NCBI RefSeq assembly: GCF_900105905.1
Contig: NZ_FNSV01000005.1
Coordinates: forward strand, 5,394,001-5,458,000
DNA from: Rhodococcus koreensis
GTDB lineage: Bacteria; Actinomycetota; Actinomycetes; Mycobacteriales; Mycobacteriaceae
Direction of reading: 5' to 3'
DNA length: 64,000 nt
This document shows positions 44,523 through 51,968 of this stretch, piece after piece. The notes under the pieces are model-generated. The model was given only the letters and a program-made list of their open reading frames with translations. It was not told the origin of the DNA and did no database searches. Each line of letters begins with the position of its first letter. Within the stretch, counting starts at the first letter, position 1. The position numbers were made by a program, and so were the translations under genes.

Positions 44523-44537
44523 CGTGACCCGGCCGCG

Positions 44538-45122
44538 TCAGCCCTCGACTCGCGCCTCGAGTCGGGGGCAGACGCGCGGCCATTCGTCGTCGACCATCGA
44601 GAACAGAGCGGTGTTGCGCCACGATCCGTCGCGGCGGCGCCGGTGTTTGCGCAGGATGCCCTCGAACTCGGCCCCCAGCTTGGCGATGGCGCCGCGGGAG
44701 TGGGCGTTGCGCTCGTCGGTGTGCCATTCGACGCGGACGGAGCCGAGGTCCTCGAACGCCCGCCGCAGCAACAGCAGTTTCGATTCCGGGTTGATCAGCG
44801 TTCCCTGCGCGGAACGCGACAACCAGGTGTGCCCGATCGCGAGACTGCGGTTCTTCGGGTCGATCAGATACAGCGACGTCGAACCGACGATCCGCCCGGC
44901 GTGAACGTCGATCTGCGCGTACGCCAACCGGGTCGGATCCTCGTCGGCGCCGCGGACGAACGCCGCGGCGTCGTCACGGTCGGCGATGGCGACGGACGTC
45001 CAGTGGAAGATGCGGGGGTCGTCGACCGCGTCCAGCAGGCCGTCGACGTGGTTCTCGCCCAGCGGTTCGAGGCGTACGTGCCGTCCGGTGAGAGTGGGAT
45101 GCGCGAACCAGGATTCGCTCAT
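44538..45122 (-). CDS. GNAT-family N-acetyltransferase (RimJ/RimL-like)
   Basis: A 194-residue acetyltransferase. LTGRHVRLEPLGENHVDGLL at the N-terminus, GSTSLYLIDPKNRSLAIGHT as the central strands, and the AcCoA-binding part LLRRAFEDLGSVRVEWHTDE followed by NAHSRGAIAKLGAEFEGILR are typical of RimJ/RimL-type GNATs that modify protein N-termini or small molecules. The ATG overlaps the stop of the upstream GT87 gene (ATGA), so it is cotranscribed with it. The target is not predictable. Confidence 0.88.
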   Translation of the reverse strand: MSESWFAHPTLTGRHVRLEPLGENHVDGLLDAVDDPRIFHWTSVAIADRDDAAAFVRGADEDPTRLAYAQIDVHAGRIVGSTSLYLIDPKNRSLAIGHTWLSRSAQGTLINPESKLLLLRRAFEDLGSVRVEWHTDERNAHSRGAIAKLGAEFEGILRKHRRRRDGSWRNTALFSMVDDEWPRVCPRLEARVEG

Positions 45123-46480
45123 CGCGCCGGCTCGGGAGATTTCAGCATCGGCCGCCGGCCGGACCCCGGGCCGGTGCGCCCGCGGACGGGCGGATGCCGG
45201 AGAGTCGCGCGCAGAAACACGAAGAACAGCACCACCAGCAGTCCCGCCCGACCCCACACCCCGAACTTCACCAGCACCTCGAACGTCGACGCGTCCGTCT
45301 GGGCGGCGAGGGCGCCGAAGTACTTGAAGACGCCGATCCCCATCGACAGGTCGGCCACGAGATACGCGGCGACGAGCCCCCACGGGACGCGCAGCAGCAC
45401 GAAGAACGGGATCAGCCACAGCGTGTACTGCGGCGAATGAACCTTGTGCAGCAGCAGGAATCCGCACAGCATGGCGGCGCTGACGGCGATCCACGGGTAC
45501 ACGCCGTCGCGGTGGAATCGCAACCAGCCGAGTCGCAGGGCGATCGCGAACGCGGCGCACACGAGGAGCGGCGACAGCAGGCTCACCGTCTGGTCGTACG
45601 CGGGGAGCGGGACGTCGTCGGCGACCGGCCCGAACAGCGGACGCAGCCCCCAGTACCAGATGGAGTTGGTGGTGAGATCGGCCTGACGGTTCTCCTGGAA
45701 CGTGAACGACGCCCGCCATCCGCTGTAGGAGATGAGGGCGAACGGCAGGTTCACCGCCACCACCGTGGTGATCGCGGCGACCGCGACCAGCACCGCGCCG
45801 CGCACGTCGTAGCGTCGCTCCGCGGTGCCGTTCCGGGTGAGGACGTACGCGATCAGCGGCAGCACGAACGCACCCGGATACAGCTTCAGGCAGAACCCGA
45901 CGGCGAGGAGCACCGCCGCGAGGACACCGCGGGTGCGGAGCGGGATCCGTTCGAGTGTCATGACGAAGATCGCGGCCACCGACGTCGCGACCACCGGCAG
46001 TTCCCAGTTGTGGAAGGCGTACAGCACCAGCGGCGGCGTCGCCGACCACAGCAGCGCCCACCAGCCGGCCAGCCGTCCCAGCATCCACGCCGTGAGCAGG
46101 CCGAACGGCGCGAGGATCAGCGCCGAGTGCAGCAGGAAGTCGGCGTCGGTGTGCGAACCGATGCCGCCGAGCCACATCAGCACGCCACTCAGCACCGGGT
46201 ACTCGACGGTGCCGCCGGTGAGGACGCCGTCGGCGTTGATCCCCCCGGTGATGTACGGGAAAACGTGCAGGTTGACGTCGCGGCCGAGCCACAGGAACTG
46301 GATGTCGGAATAGCAGACCTGCGTGTCCTTGATGCGGTCGAAGATCAGGCTGCGCCCGACGCCGTCGAACGGCGCCCCCGCGCACCGTGCCTTCTGCAGG
46401 TAGCCGGCGAGCATGGCGAGGCCCGCCAACCCGACGACGACCGCCGTGATCGGCGACCGCTGCCGAGCTCCGATATGCAT
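45119..46480 (-). CDS. GT87 (DUF2029) membrane glycosyltransferase, second copy in window
   Basis: A 453-residue polytopic protein with about 11-12 TM helices. The first loop TVEYPVLSGVLMWLGGIGSH and the FCLKLYPGAFVLPLI motif correspond to the same GT87 elements seen in the protein encoded at 37349, but overall sequence differs, so it is a distant paralogue. It may add mannose or arabinose from a polyprenyl phosphate donor to an envelope glycan. No strong ribosome site precedes the ATG. Repeat copy 5 lies only 11 bp upstream. Confidence 0.82.
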   Translation of the reverse strand: MHIGARQRSPITAVVVGLAGLAMLAGYLQKARCAGAPFDGVGRSLIFDRIKDTQVCYSDIQFLWLGRDVNLHVFPYITGGINADGVLTGGTVEYPVLSGVLMWLGGIGSHTDADFLLHSALILAPFGLLTAWMLGRLAGWWALLWSATPPLVLYAFHNWELPVVATSVAAIFVMTLERIPLRTRGVLAAVLLAVGFCLKLYPGAFVLPLIAYVLTRNGTAERRYDVRGAVLVAVAAITTVVAVNLPFALISYSGWRASFTFQENRQADLTTNSIWYWGLRPLFGPVADDVPLPAYDQTVSLLSPLLVCAAFAIALRLGWLRFHRDGVYPWIAVSAAMLCGFLLLHKVHSPQYTLWLIPFFVLLRVPWGLVAAYLVADLSMGIGVFKYFGALAAQTDASTFEVLVKFGVWGRAGLLVVLFFVFLRATLRHPPVRGRTGPGSGRRPMLKSPEPAR

Positions 46481-46491
46481 GAATCCACACT

Positions 46492-46557
46492 AGGGCGCTC
46501 CGCGCCCTGTGCGCCTTTCTGGTAGCCACAACTACCAAAAAGGCGCACAGGGCATTG
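46492..46557. repeat. Palindromic intergenic repeat, copy 5
   Basis: GGGCGCTCCGCGCCC, arms TGTGCGCCTTTCTGGT and ACCAAAAAGGCGCACA, then a truncated right end GGGCA. Unlike the others it lies between divergent genes, just upstream of the GT87 start and 119 bp before rpsF, so it would not serve either neighbour as a normal terminator. Confidence 0.82.
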
Positions 46558-46587
46558 CCCAATTTCGCTGGTCAGGGGCTCGTCGTG

Positions 46588-46641
46588 TACCCTGCAAAGG
46601 TTGCTGACGCAACGACCCTCCTGCCACGGACAGTCCGTGGC
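46588..46641 (+). promoter_or_regulatory. rpsF promoter and leader hairpin
   Basis: TGTACCCT at 46586-46593 resembles an extended -10 element; no good -35 is seen. GCCACGGAC (46623-46631) and GTCCGTGGC (46633-46641) form a perfect 9-bp stem with a single-base loop centre, followed by CGTTTTC, which looks like an attenuator. Such leaders upstream of rpsF bind the S6:S18 complex in some bacteria; that role is a hypothesis here. Confidence 0.5.
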
Positions 46642-46676
46642 CGTTTTCACTAGTCCATAGGAGGTGATGAGGTCTT

Positions 46677-46964
46677 ATGCGTCATTACGAATTGATGGTC
46701 ATCCTTGACCCCAGCCTGGACGAGCGCACTGTTGCTCCTTCGCTGGATACGTTCCTCAATGTTGTTCGCCAGGACGGCGGCAAGATCGACAAGGTCGATG
46801 TCTGGGGTAAGCGTCGTCTCGCCTACGAGATCCTGAAGCACAGCGAAGGCATCTACGCGGTGATCGACATCAGCGCTACGCCCGCCACCGTCGCGGAGCT
46901 CGATCGTCAGCTCGGTCTGAACGAGTCGGTGCTGCGTACGAAGGTTCTGCGCCACAACAAGTGA
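46677..46964 (+). CDS. rpsF: 30S ribosomal protein S6
   Basis: A 95-residue ribosomal protein. MRHYELMVILDPSLDERTV and the C-terminal RLAYEILKHSEGIYAVIDIS are the standard S6 signature. It binds 16S rRNA with S18 in the central domain of the small subunit. An excellent AGGAGGTGATG ribosome site precedes the ATG. It is the first gene of the conserved rpsF-ssb-rpsR-rplI operon (Rv0053-Rv0056 order). Confidence 0.98.
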   Translation: MRHYELMVILDPSLDERTVAPSLDTFLNVVRQDGGKIDKVDVWGKRRLAYEILKHSEGIYAVIDISATPATVAELDRQLGLNESVLRTKVLRHNK

Positions 46965-47029
46965 TTTCTGTCGGTCACCAGCCCTAGGCTCGTGCCCAAC
47001 CGAACTCCACATTCTGCAGGAGGAACCAT

Positions 47030-47551
47030 ATGGCAGGCGACACCGTCATCACCGTCATCGGAAACTTGACGGCTGATCCGGAGCTTCGATTCACCCCCGC
47101 GGGTGCCGCGGTCGCGAACTTCACTGTCGCGTCCACGCCCCGCACCTTCGACCGTCAGACCAATGAATGGAAAGACGGCGAAGCACTGTTTCTGCGTTGC
47201 AACATCTGGCGCGAGGCAGCCGAGAACGTCGCGGAGAGTTTGACCCGTGGCTCGCGAGTGATCGTGAGCGGCCGGCTCAAGCAGCGCTCCTACGAAACTC
47301 GTGAAGGTGAAAAGCGCACTGTCGTCGAGCTCGAGGTCGACGAGATCGGCCCCTCGCTGAGGTACGCCACGGCCAAGGTCAACAAGGCCAACCGTGGTGG
47401 CGGCGGCGGTGGAGGCTTCGGTTCCTCCGGCGGATCGGGCGGCGGACGTCCGCAATCCAATACCGGCGGAGATGATCCGTGGGGCAGCGCGCCGCAGGCG
47501 TCCGGCTCCTTCGGAGGCTCTGGTGGTGGGAGCGACGAACCCCCGTTCTGA
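47030..47551 (+). CDS. ssb: Single-stranded DNA-binding protein
   Basis: A 173-residue SSB. The N-terminal OB fold begins AGDTVITVIGNLTADPELRF and includes FLRCNIWREAAENVAESL. A Gly-rich linker follows (NRGGGGGGGFGSSGGSGGGR), and the acidic tip SDEPPF recruits repair and replication partners. It lies between rpsF and rpsR as in mycobacteria, preceded by AGGAGGAACC. Confidence 0.97.
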   Translation: MAGDTVITVIGNLTADPELRFTPAGAAVANFTVASTPRTFDRQTNEWKDGEALFLRCNIWREAAENVAESLTRGSRVIVSGRLKQRSYETREGEKRTVVELEVDEIGPSLRYATAKVNKANRGGGGGGGFGSSGGSGGGRPQSNTGGDDPWGSAPQASGSFGGSGGGSDEPPF

Positions 47552-47589
47552 TCCGTACCTGATCGGAACATCCAGAAAAGAGCAAACAA

Positions 47590-47832
47590 ATGCCGAAGCC
47601 GCCCTTGCGCGACAAGGTAATGAAGAAGAAGATCTGCATCTTCTGCAAAGAGAAGAACACGCAGATCAACTACAAGGACACGACGCTGCTGCGTAAGTAC
47701 GTCAGCGACCGCGGCAAGATCCGTGCGCGCCGTGTCACCGGCAACTGCGTCCAGCACCAGCGCGACGTTGCCATTGCCGTCAAGAACTCACGTGAGGTGG
47801 CGTTGCTGCCTTACGCCACCGTGGCTCGCTAA
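47590..47832 (+). CDS. rpsR: 30S ribosomal protein S18, zinc (C+) form
   Basis: An 80-residue S18. CIFCKEKNTQINYKD carries a CxxC pair and GNCVQHQRD a further Cys/His, so this is the zinc-binding C+ form. Actinobacteria often keep a C- paralogue elsewhere that is induced by zinc starvation through Zur. S18 pairs with S6 in the ribosome. It starts 38 bp after ssb. Confidence 0.96.
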   Translation: MPKPPLRDKVMKKKICIFCKEKNTQINYKDTTLLRKYVSDRGKIRARRVTGNCVQHQRDVAIAVKNSREVALLPYATVAR

Positions 47833-47849
47833 GGAAAGGGAGGAAAGAC

Positions 47850-48305
47850 ATGAAGCTCATCCTCACCGCTGACGTGGACAACCTCGGTGCGCCTGGCGAC
47901 ACCGTCGAGGTCAAGGACGGCTACGGCCGCAACTACCTGCTGCCCCGCGGCCTGGCCATCGTCGCCACCCGTGGCGCCGAGAAGCAGGTCGAAGGCATCC
48001 GTCGTGCGCAGGAAGCCCGCGCCGTGCGCGGTCTCGACCACGCCAAGGAGCTCAAGGCCGCCATCGAGGGCATCGAGAACATCTCGCTGACGGTCAAGAC
48101 CGCCGGTGACTCGGGCAAGCTCTTCGGTTCGGTTACCGCCGCCGACGTCGCCGCTGCCATCAAGGCTGCCGGTGGACCCGTCGTCGACAAGCGCAGCCTG
48201 GAGCTGCCGAAGGCTCACATCAAGGCGACCGGCAAGCACGCCGTCGTCGTGAACCTGCACCCCGACGTGGTTGCGAAGTTCCACCTGAACGTCGTCGGCG
48301 CCTAG
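47850..48305 (+). CDS. rplI: 50S ribosomal protein L9
   Basis: A 151-residue L9. MKLILTADVDNLGAPGDTVE and DGYGRNYLLPRGLA form the conserved N-terminal rRNA-binding domain, then a long connecting helix, then the C-terminal domain ending VAKFHLNVVGA. It is the last gene of the ribosomal operon; a strong hairpin follows 16 bp beyond the stop. Confidence 0.97.
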   Translation: MKLILTADVDNLGAPGDTVEVKDGYGRNYLLPRGLAIVATRGAEKQVEGIRRAQEARAVRGLDHAKELKAAIEGIENISLTVKTAGDSGKLFGSVTAADVAAAIKAAGGPVVDKRSLELPKAHIKATGKHAVVVNLHPDVVAKFHLNVVGA

Positions 48306-48321
48306 TCGACCCGTTCACACA

Positions 48322-48357
48322 CAGGCCCCCCGGACGCCTTGGCGTGCGGGGGGCCTG
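48322..48357 (+). terminator. Terminator of the rpsF-rplI operon
   Basis: CAGGCCCCCC (48322-48331) pairs with GGGGGGCCTG (48348-48357), with an inner CGCC/GGCG extension. It is a GC-rich stem without a clear U-tract, as is usual in actinobacteria. Confidence 0.82.
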
Positions 48358-48425
48358 CGCTTGTCGATTCCGGCTCTCAGCCGCCCTCTCCGGCCCGTTT
48401 TCGCGGGTGTGAAGCATGCAGAGGA

Positions 48426-48457
48426 GCGGCTTCCAGGTGTGTCTGGAAGTTAGCCGC
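48426..48457. other. Structured hairpin of unknown role
   Basis: GCGGCT/AGCCGC forms an outer stem, TCCAG/CTGGA an inner stem directly on the 5' side, with an AGTT bulge on the 3' side and loop GTGTGT. It lies in the 574-bp gap between rplI and dnaB, outside the operon terminator. No promoter or gene is evident beside it. Confidence 0.4.
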
Positions 48458-48555
48458 CCGCGCCGGAGATCTGTGAGGTGAATCATATTGCCACCCGGGG
48501 GCGACCAACTCAACACGCCCGAGTCGTCAACGCGAAAGACACGCCGAACGGGTTT

Positions 48556-48684
48556 TCATCCACAGTTGTGAGAATCCAAAAAACGGCTCTGAGCTGGGTA
48601 CTTGGGATTGTGATATGCACTTATCCTCAGGTTGTCCCCATGGGGTTAACAAACGTACCCAGCGGTTTACACAATTTGTCCCCA
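48556..48684. promoter_or_regulatory. Cluster of DnaA-box-like 9-mers upstream of dnaB
   Basis: Four 9-mers one mismatch from TT(G/A)TCCACA: TCATCCACA (48556-48564), TTATCCTCA (48621-48629), TTGTCCCCA (48632-48640) and TTGTCCCCA (48676-48684). They lie in an AT-richer patch. DnaA could link dnaB expression to replication initiation, but mismatches make this tentative. The rest of the gap to dnaB shows no gene. Confidence 0.4.
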
Positions 48685-48879
48685 GCTGTGTACACAGGCT
48701 GGTTTGAACACCGGGTAGCTAATCCCTAACGTCGTCCCGGCGTGTCTCGCGATCACGACGCCGGCTGCCAGGAAGAGCCTGCGAAGGTTGTCGGTGGGGG
48801 CGAGTACAAAGAGTTCGTAGCACCAACACCGGGAAGCTTTTCCCGGGGCGGCGCAACAGTGATGGGGAAGGTCGGTCGA

Positions 48880-51027
48880 GTGGCTGTAGTAGACGATCGG
48901 GGCCATTCCGAATACCCGGGTCCGCCCGACGCGGAGCCCGGTGAAGAGTTCGGTCGGCAGCCCCCGCAGGACATGGCGGCGGAGCAGTCGGTGCTCGGCG
49001 GCATGCTCCTCAGCAAGGACGCCATCGCAGACGTGCTCGAGGTGCTCCGTCCCGGCGACTTCTACCGTCCCGCGCATCAGTCGGTGTACGACGTGATCCT
49101 GGACCTCTACAGTCGCGGTGAGCCCGCCGACCCGGTGACGGTGTCCGCGGAACTGGATCGCCGCGGTGAGCTCCGTCGCATCGGCGGCGCGCCCTACCTG
49201 GTGACGCTCACCCAGACGGTGCCCACCGCCGCCAACGCCGGCTACTACGCCGAGATCGTGGCGGAGAAGGCCATCCTGCGTCGCCTCGTCGACGCAGGCA
49301 CCCGCATCGTCCAGTACGGCTACACCGGAGCCGACGGACAGGACGTCGCCGAGGTCGTCGACCGTGCGCAGGCCGAGATCTTCGAGGTCACCGAACGCCG
49401 CACCACCGAGGACTTCGTCCCCCTCGAGGAGCTCCTGCAGCCCACGATGGACGAGATCGACTCCATCGCCAGCCGCGGCGGCATCTCCCTCGGCGTGCCC
49501 ACCGGCTTCGTCGAACTCGACGAGATCACCAACGGCCTCCACCCCGGGCAGATGATCATCGTCGCGGCGCGGCCCGGTGTAGGTAAGGCGCTCGCCCTCG
49601 ACACTCCCCTGGCCACGCCCACCGGCTGGACCACCATGGGTGACGTCCAGGTCGGCGACCACCTCATCGACGCCGACGGCAAGCCCACCCGCGTCGTTGC
49701 CGCCACCGACGTCATGGTCGGCCGGCCCTGCTACGAGGTGGAGTTCTCCGACGGCACCGTCCTCGTCGCCGACGAGCAGCATCAGTGGTTGACGGGCGTC
49801 GACGGGCGGGGCGCCGTGCGCACCACCGCTCAGATCGCCGGATCGATCGACCTCGGGCACAAGGTCGCGCACACACGCGCGTTGCAGCTGCCGACGTCGA
49901 CCGTGCACGTCGACCCCTACGCCCTGGGCGCCTCGCTCACTGTCGGGGGCAAGCGAATCCCGGCGGAACTGTTGCGTGGGTCGGAATCGGAGCGTCGCGA
50001 GTTGCTGGCCGGCCTGCTCGATGCCGCAGGGTCGGTCGCCGACGACGGCGCGGTGCGGTTCCAGACCGGGAATCCCCCGTTGTCGCAGGATCTCGCCGAA
50101 CTCGTCGTCAGCCTGGGATACGACTGCCGTCCGATCGACGGCGGGGTCACGTTCTACGCCGACGACGAGGTGTTCCAGCTTCATCGGAAGGCCATCCAGC
50201 ACAAGGAACTTCGCGGCGAGGTGAGTGGTTTCCGCCGCATCGTCGCGGTACGTCCGATCGACAGTGTCGCAGTGCGGTGCGTCGAGGTCGACAATGCCGA
50301 CCATCTGTATCTGGCGGGTCGTTCGATGGTGCCCACCCACAACTCCACGCTCGGCATGGACTTCCTGCGTTCCTGCTCGGTGAAGCACGGCATGGCCAGC
50401 GTCATGTTCTCCCTCGAGATGAGCAAGACCGAGATCGTCATGCGTCTGCTGTCGGCGGAGGCGAAGATCAAACTCGGCGACATGCGCTCCGGCAAGATGA
50501 CCGACGACGACTGGACGAAACTCGCTCGCCGTATGAGTGAGATCAGTGAGGCGCCGCTGTTCATCGACGACTCCCCCAACCTGACCATGATGGAGATCCG
50601 TGCAAAAGCGCGGCGGCTCAAGCAGAAACACGACATCAAACTGATCGTCATCGACTACCTGCAGCTGATGAGCTCGGGTAAGAAGGTTGAGTCGCGTCAG
50701 CAGGAAGTCTCCGAATTCTCCCGAAGCCTCAAGCTCTTGGCGAAGGAACTCGAAGTTCCCGTGGTCGCGATCTGCCAGCTGAACCGTGGTCCCGAGCAGC
50801 GGCAAGATAAGCGCCCGCAGGTTGCTGACCTGCGTGAATCGGGATCGCTCGAGCAGGATGCCGACATGGTGATCCTCCTTTACCGCCCCGACGCGACCGA
50901 ACGCGACGACCCCCGCGGCGGCGAGGCCGACCTCATCCTCGGCAAGCACCGAAACGGCCCGACCGCGACGATCACTGTGGCGCACCAGCTTCACCTGTCC
51001 AAGTTCGTGGACATGGCGAGAGGTTAG
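48880..51027 (+). CDS. dnaB: Replicative DNA helicase DnaB, intein-containing precursor
   Basis: A 715-codon precursor: ~463 residues of helicase plus a 252-residue intein. The GTG start (VAVVDDRG) follows GGGGAAGG; an ATG at 48862 has no ribosome site. N-terminal domain: PPQDMAAEQSVLGGMLLSKD. The RecA-like ATPase P-loop ARPGVGK is split from its STLGMDF by the intein, so the helicase is inactive until protein splicing. Later motifs: IKLIVIDYLQLM (Walker B), ICQLNRGPEQR, DLRESGSLEQDADMV, and KHRNGPTATI. It unwinds the fork for both strands. Mycobacteria carry an intein at the same P-loop site. Confidence 0.97.
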   Translation: MAVVDDRGHSEYPGPPDAEPGEEFGRQPPQDMAAEQSVLGGMLLSKDAIADVLEVLRPGDFYRPAHQSVYDVILDLYSRGEPADPVTVSAELDRRGELRRIGGAPYLVTLTQTVPTAANAGYYAEIVAEKAILRRLVDAGTRIVQYGYTGADGQDVAEVVDRAQAEIFEVTERRTTEDFVPLEELLQPTMDEIDSIASRGGISLGVPTGFVELDEITNGLHPGQMIIVAARPGVGKALALDTPLATPTGWTTMGDVQVGDHLIDADGKPTRVVAATDVMVGRPCYEVEFSDGTVLVADEQHQWLTGVDGRGAVRTTAQIAGSIDLGHKVAHTRALQLPTSTVHVDPYALGASLTVGGKRIPAELLRGSESERRELLAGLLDAAGSVADDGAVRFQTGNPPLSQDLAELVVSLGYDCRPIDGGVTFYADDEVFQLHRKAIQHKELRGEVSGFRRIVAVRPIDSVAVRCVEVDNADHLYLAGRSMVPTHNSTLGMDFLRSCSVKHGMASVMFSLEMSKTEIVMRLLSAEAKIKLGDMRSGKMTDDDWTKLARRMSEISEAPLFIDDSPNLTMMEIRAKARRLKQKHDIKLIVIDYLQLMSSGKKVESRQQEVSEFSRSLKLLAKELEVPVVAICQLNRGPEQRQDKRPQVADLRESGSLEQDADMVILLYRPDATERDDPRGGEADLILGKHRNGPTATITVAHQLHLSKFVDMARG
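49588..50343 (+). other. DnaB intein, reduced and class 3-like
   Basis: Begins Ala (not Cys/Ser) after the P-loop Lys and ends PTHN before extein Ser. It has Trp67 in DEQHQWLTG, Cys231 in AVRCVEVDNADHLYL and Thr250 in PTHN, the WCT triplet that marks class 3 inteins, which use the internal Cys instead of residue 1. At 252 residues it is shorter than inteins with full homing endonucleases (~400) yet longer than mini-inteins. Only one weak LAGLIDADG-like block (LLAGLLDAAGSV, residues 139-150) is visible, so the endonuclease appears to be degenerate. Confidence 0.85.
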
Positions 51028-51044
51028 GCAGCAGCCATCTGAGG

Positions 51045-51082
51045 CGCCGCCCTCCGCTGCAGACGCCGCCCTCCGCTGCACA
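51045..51082. repeat. 19-bp tandem duplication after dnaB
   Basis: CGCCGCCCTCCGCTGCAGA (51045-51063) is followed directly by CGCCGCCCTCCGCTGCACA, differing at one base. It overlaps the terminator hairpin below. Confidence 0.75.
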
Positions 51083-51096
51083 GAGGATGAGGGCGG
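51066..51096 (+). terminator. Hairpin after dnaB
   Basis: CCGCCCTC (51066-51073) pairs with GAGGGCGG (51089-51096) over a 15-nt loop, 39 bp beyond the dnaB stop. Probable factor-independent terminator. The remainder of the 440-bp gap to 51467 contains only GC-rich sequence with short CCCCCTCGGGGG-type palindromes. Confidence 0.55.
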
Positions 51097-51467
51097 TCCA
51101 CTGCGCTGAACCGGTAATCCGCGACATCGCCCCCGTGGTCCAGCCCTCTGCATTTTCGACATGGTCGATGACGAGCGATTCGGCTCGACGGCGGGCGGGG
51201 GTGCGCGCGGAGTCGTGCTCACGGGCGGGGGGTCGATCTGTCCGACTTCGGTGCAGCGACTGCCTGTGGCCCTGTGAGAAGTCGGCCACATCTGTTCCGG
51301 GTAGTCGAAAACGAGGTCGTGCGGTACCCCCGGAACCGCCACCCAGGGGTGATCTTCCACCCCCTGCCGGGTCGCCGATCACCCCCTCGGGGGTGTTATC
51401 GAACGGCGGCTTCCGGCGAAAACTAGTGGTCGTCCGAGAACCACCCCCGAACTTCAGGAGCCACAGA

Positions 51468-51842
51468 ATGTCCTCGATCACAACACGCACCGCAGCCTCA
51501 GCAGCGATCGGCGTCGCCCTCGGCTTCGGTGCCGTGCTGGCCCAGGGCGCCACCGCCGCCGCCGCACCCGCGGATGGCGCCGCCCCGCAGGTCCCGTACG
51601 CCGTCCAGGTGCGCGACCGCATCGGATGCGCCAACGCGTGGCCCATGGTCGCCTGCGATGCCCCCGACGAGGACGTTCCCGAGCAGGTCGAACTCTACGA
51701 ACCGGGCACCACACTCACCGAGCCGGGCGGCGTCGACCTCTTCGGGTCCTCCAGCGCCCCGTACCACGCCGCGAACTACCCCCTCGAACCCGACGACGGC
51801 GTGATCTCCCATTCCCTCGACCCCGACATGCCCTGGATGTGA
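51468..51842 (+). CDS. Small exported protein, unknown function
   Basis: A 124-residue protein with a clear Sec signal peptide: basic start (SSITTRT), hydrophobic core (AASAAIGVALGFGAVLAQG) and an Ala-rich cleavage region near ATAAAAPADG. The mature part is acidic and Pro-rich with two cysteines (RIGCANAWPMVACDAPDED), which may form a disulphide. ATG 51468 follows CAGGAG. The coding frame extends upstream but without a credible start. No family recognised. Confidence 0.7.
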   Translation: MSSITTRTAASAAIGVALGFGAVLAQGATAAAAPADGAAPQVPYAVQVRDRIGCANAWPMVACDAPDEDVPEQVELYEPGTTLTEPGGVDLFGSSSAPYHAANYPLEPDDGVISHSLDPDMPWM

Positions 51843-51968
51843 CCCCGCCGGCTCCGGCGCCGAGTTCCCCCCGCCGCCGGAGCCCATCTGTGACGCGACG
51901 CCGAGAGTGTCCGCCGGTACGTCAACCCGGGGTGACCGGGGTCGCCATCCTCAGGGTTCGCCGCTCCG

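Noticed and set aside
48426..48457. tRNA or small structured RNA gene
   Set aside because: Only two stacked stems are seen; no anticodon arm, T-loop or CCA-type end.
48556..48684. Replication origin (oriC) near the DnaA-box-like cluster
   Set aside because: No dnaA or dnaN beside it, all boxes are imperfect, and actinobacterial oriC lies between dnaA and dnaN.
48667..51360. 897-codon minus-strand open frame across dnaB
   Set aside because: Antisense to dnaB; no recognisable domain, and dnaB is certain.
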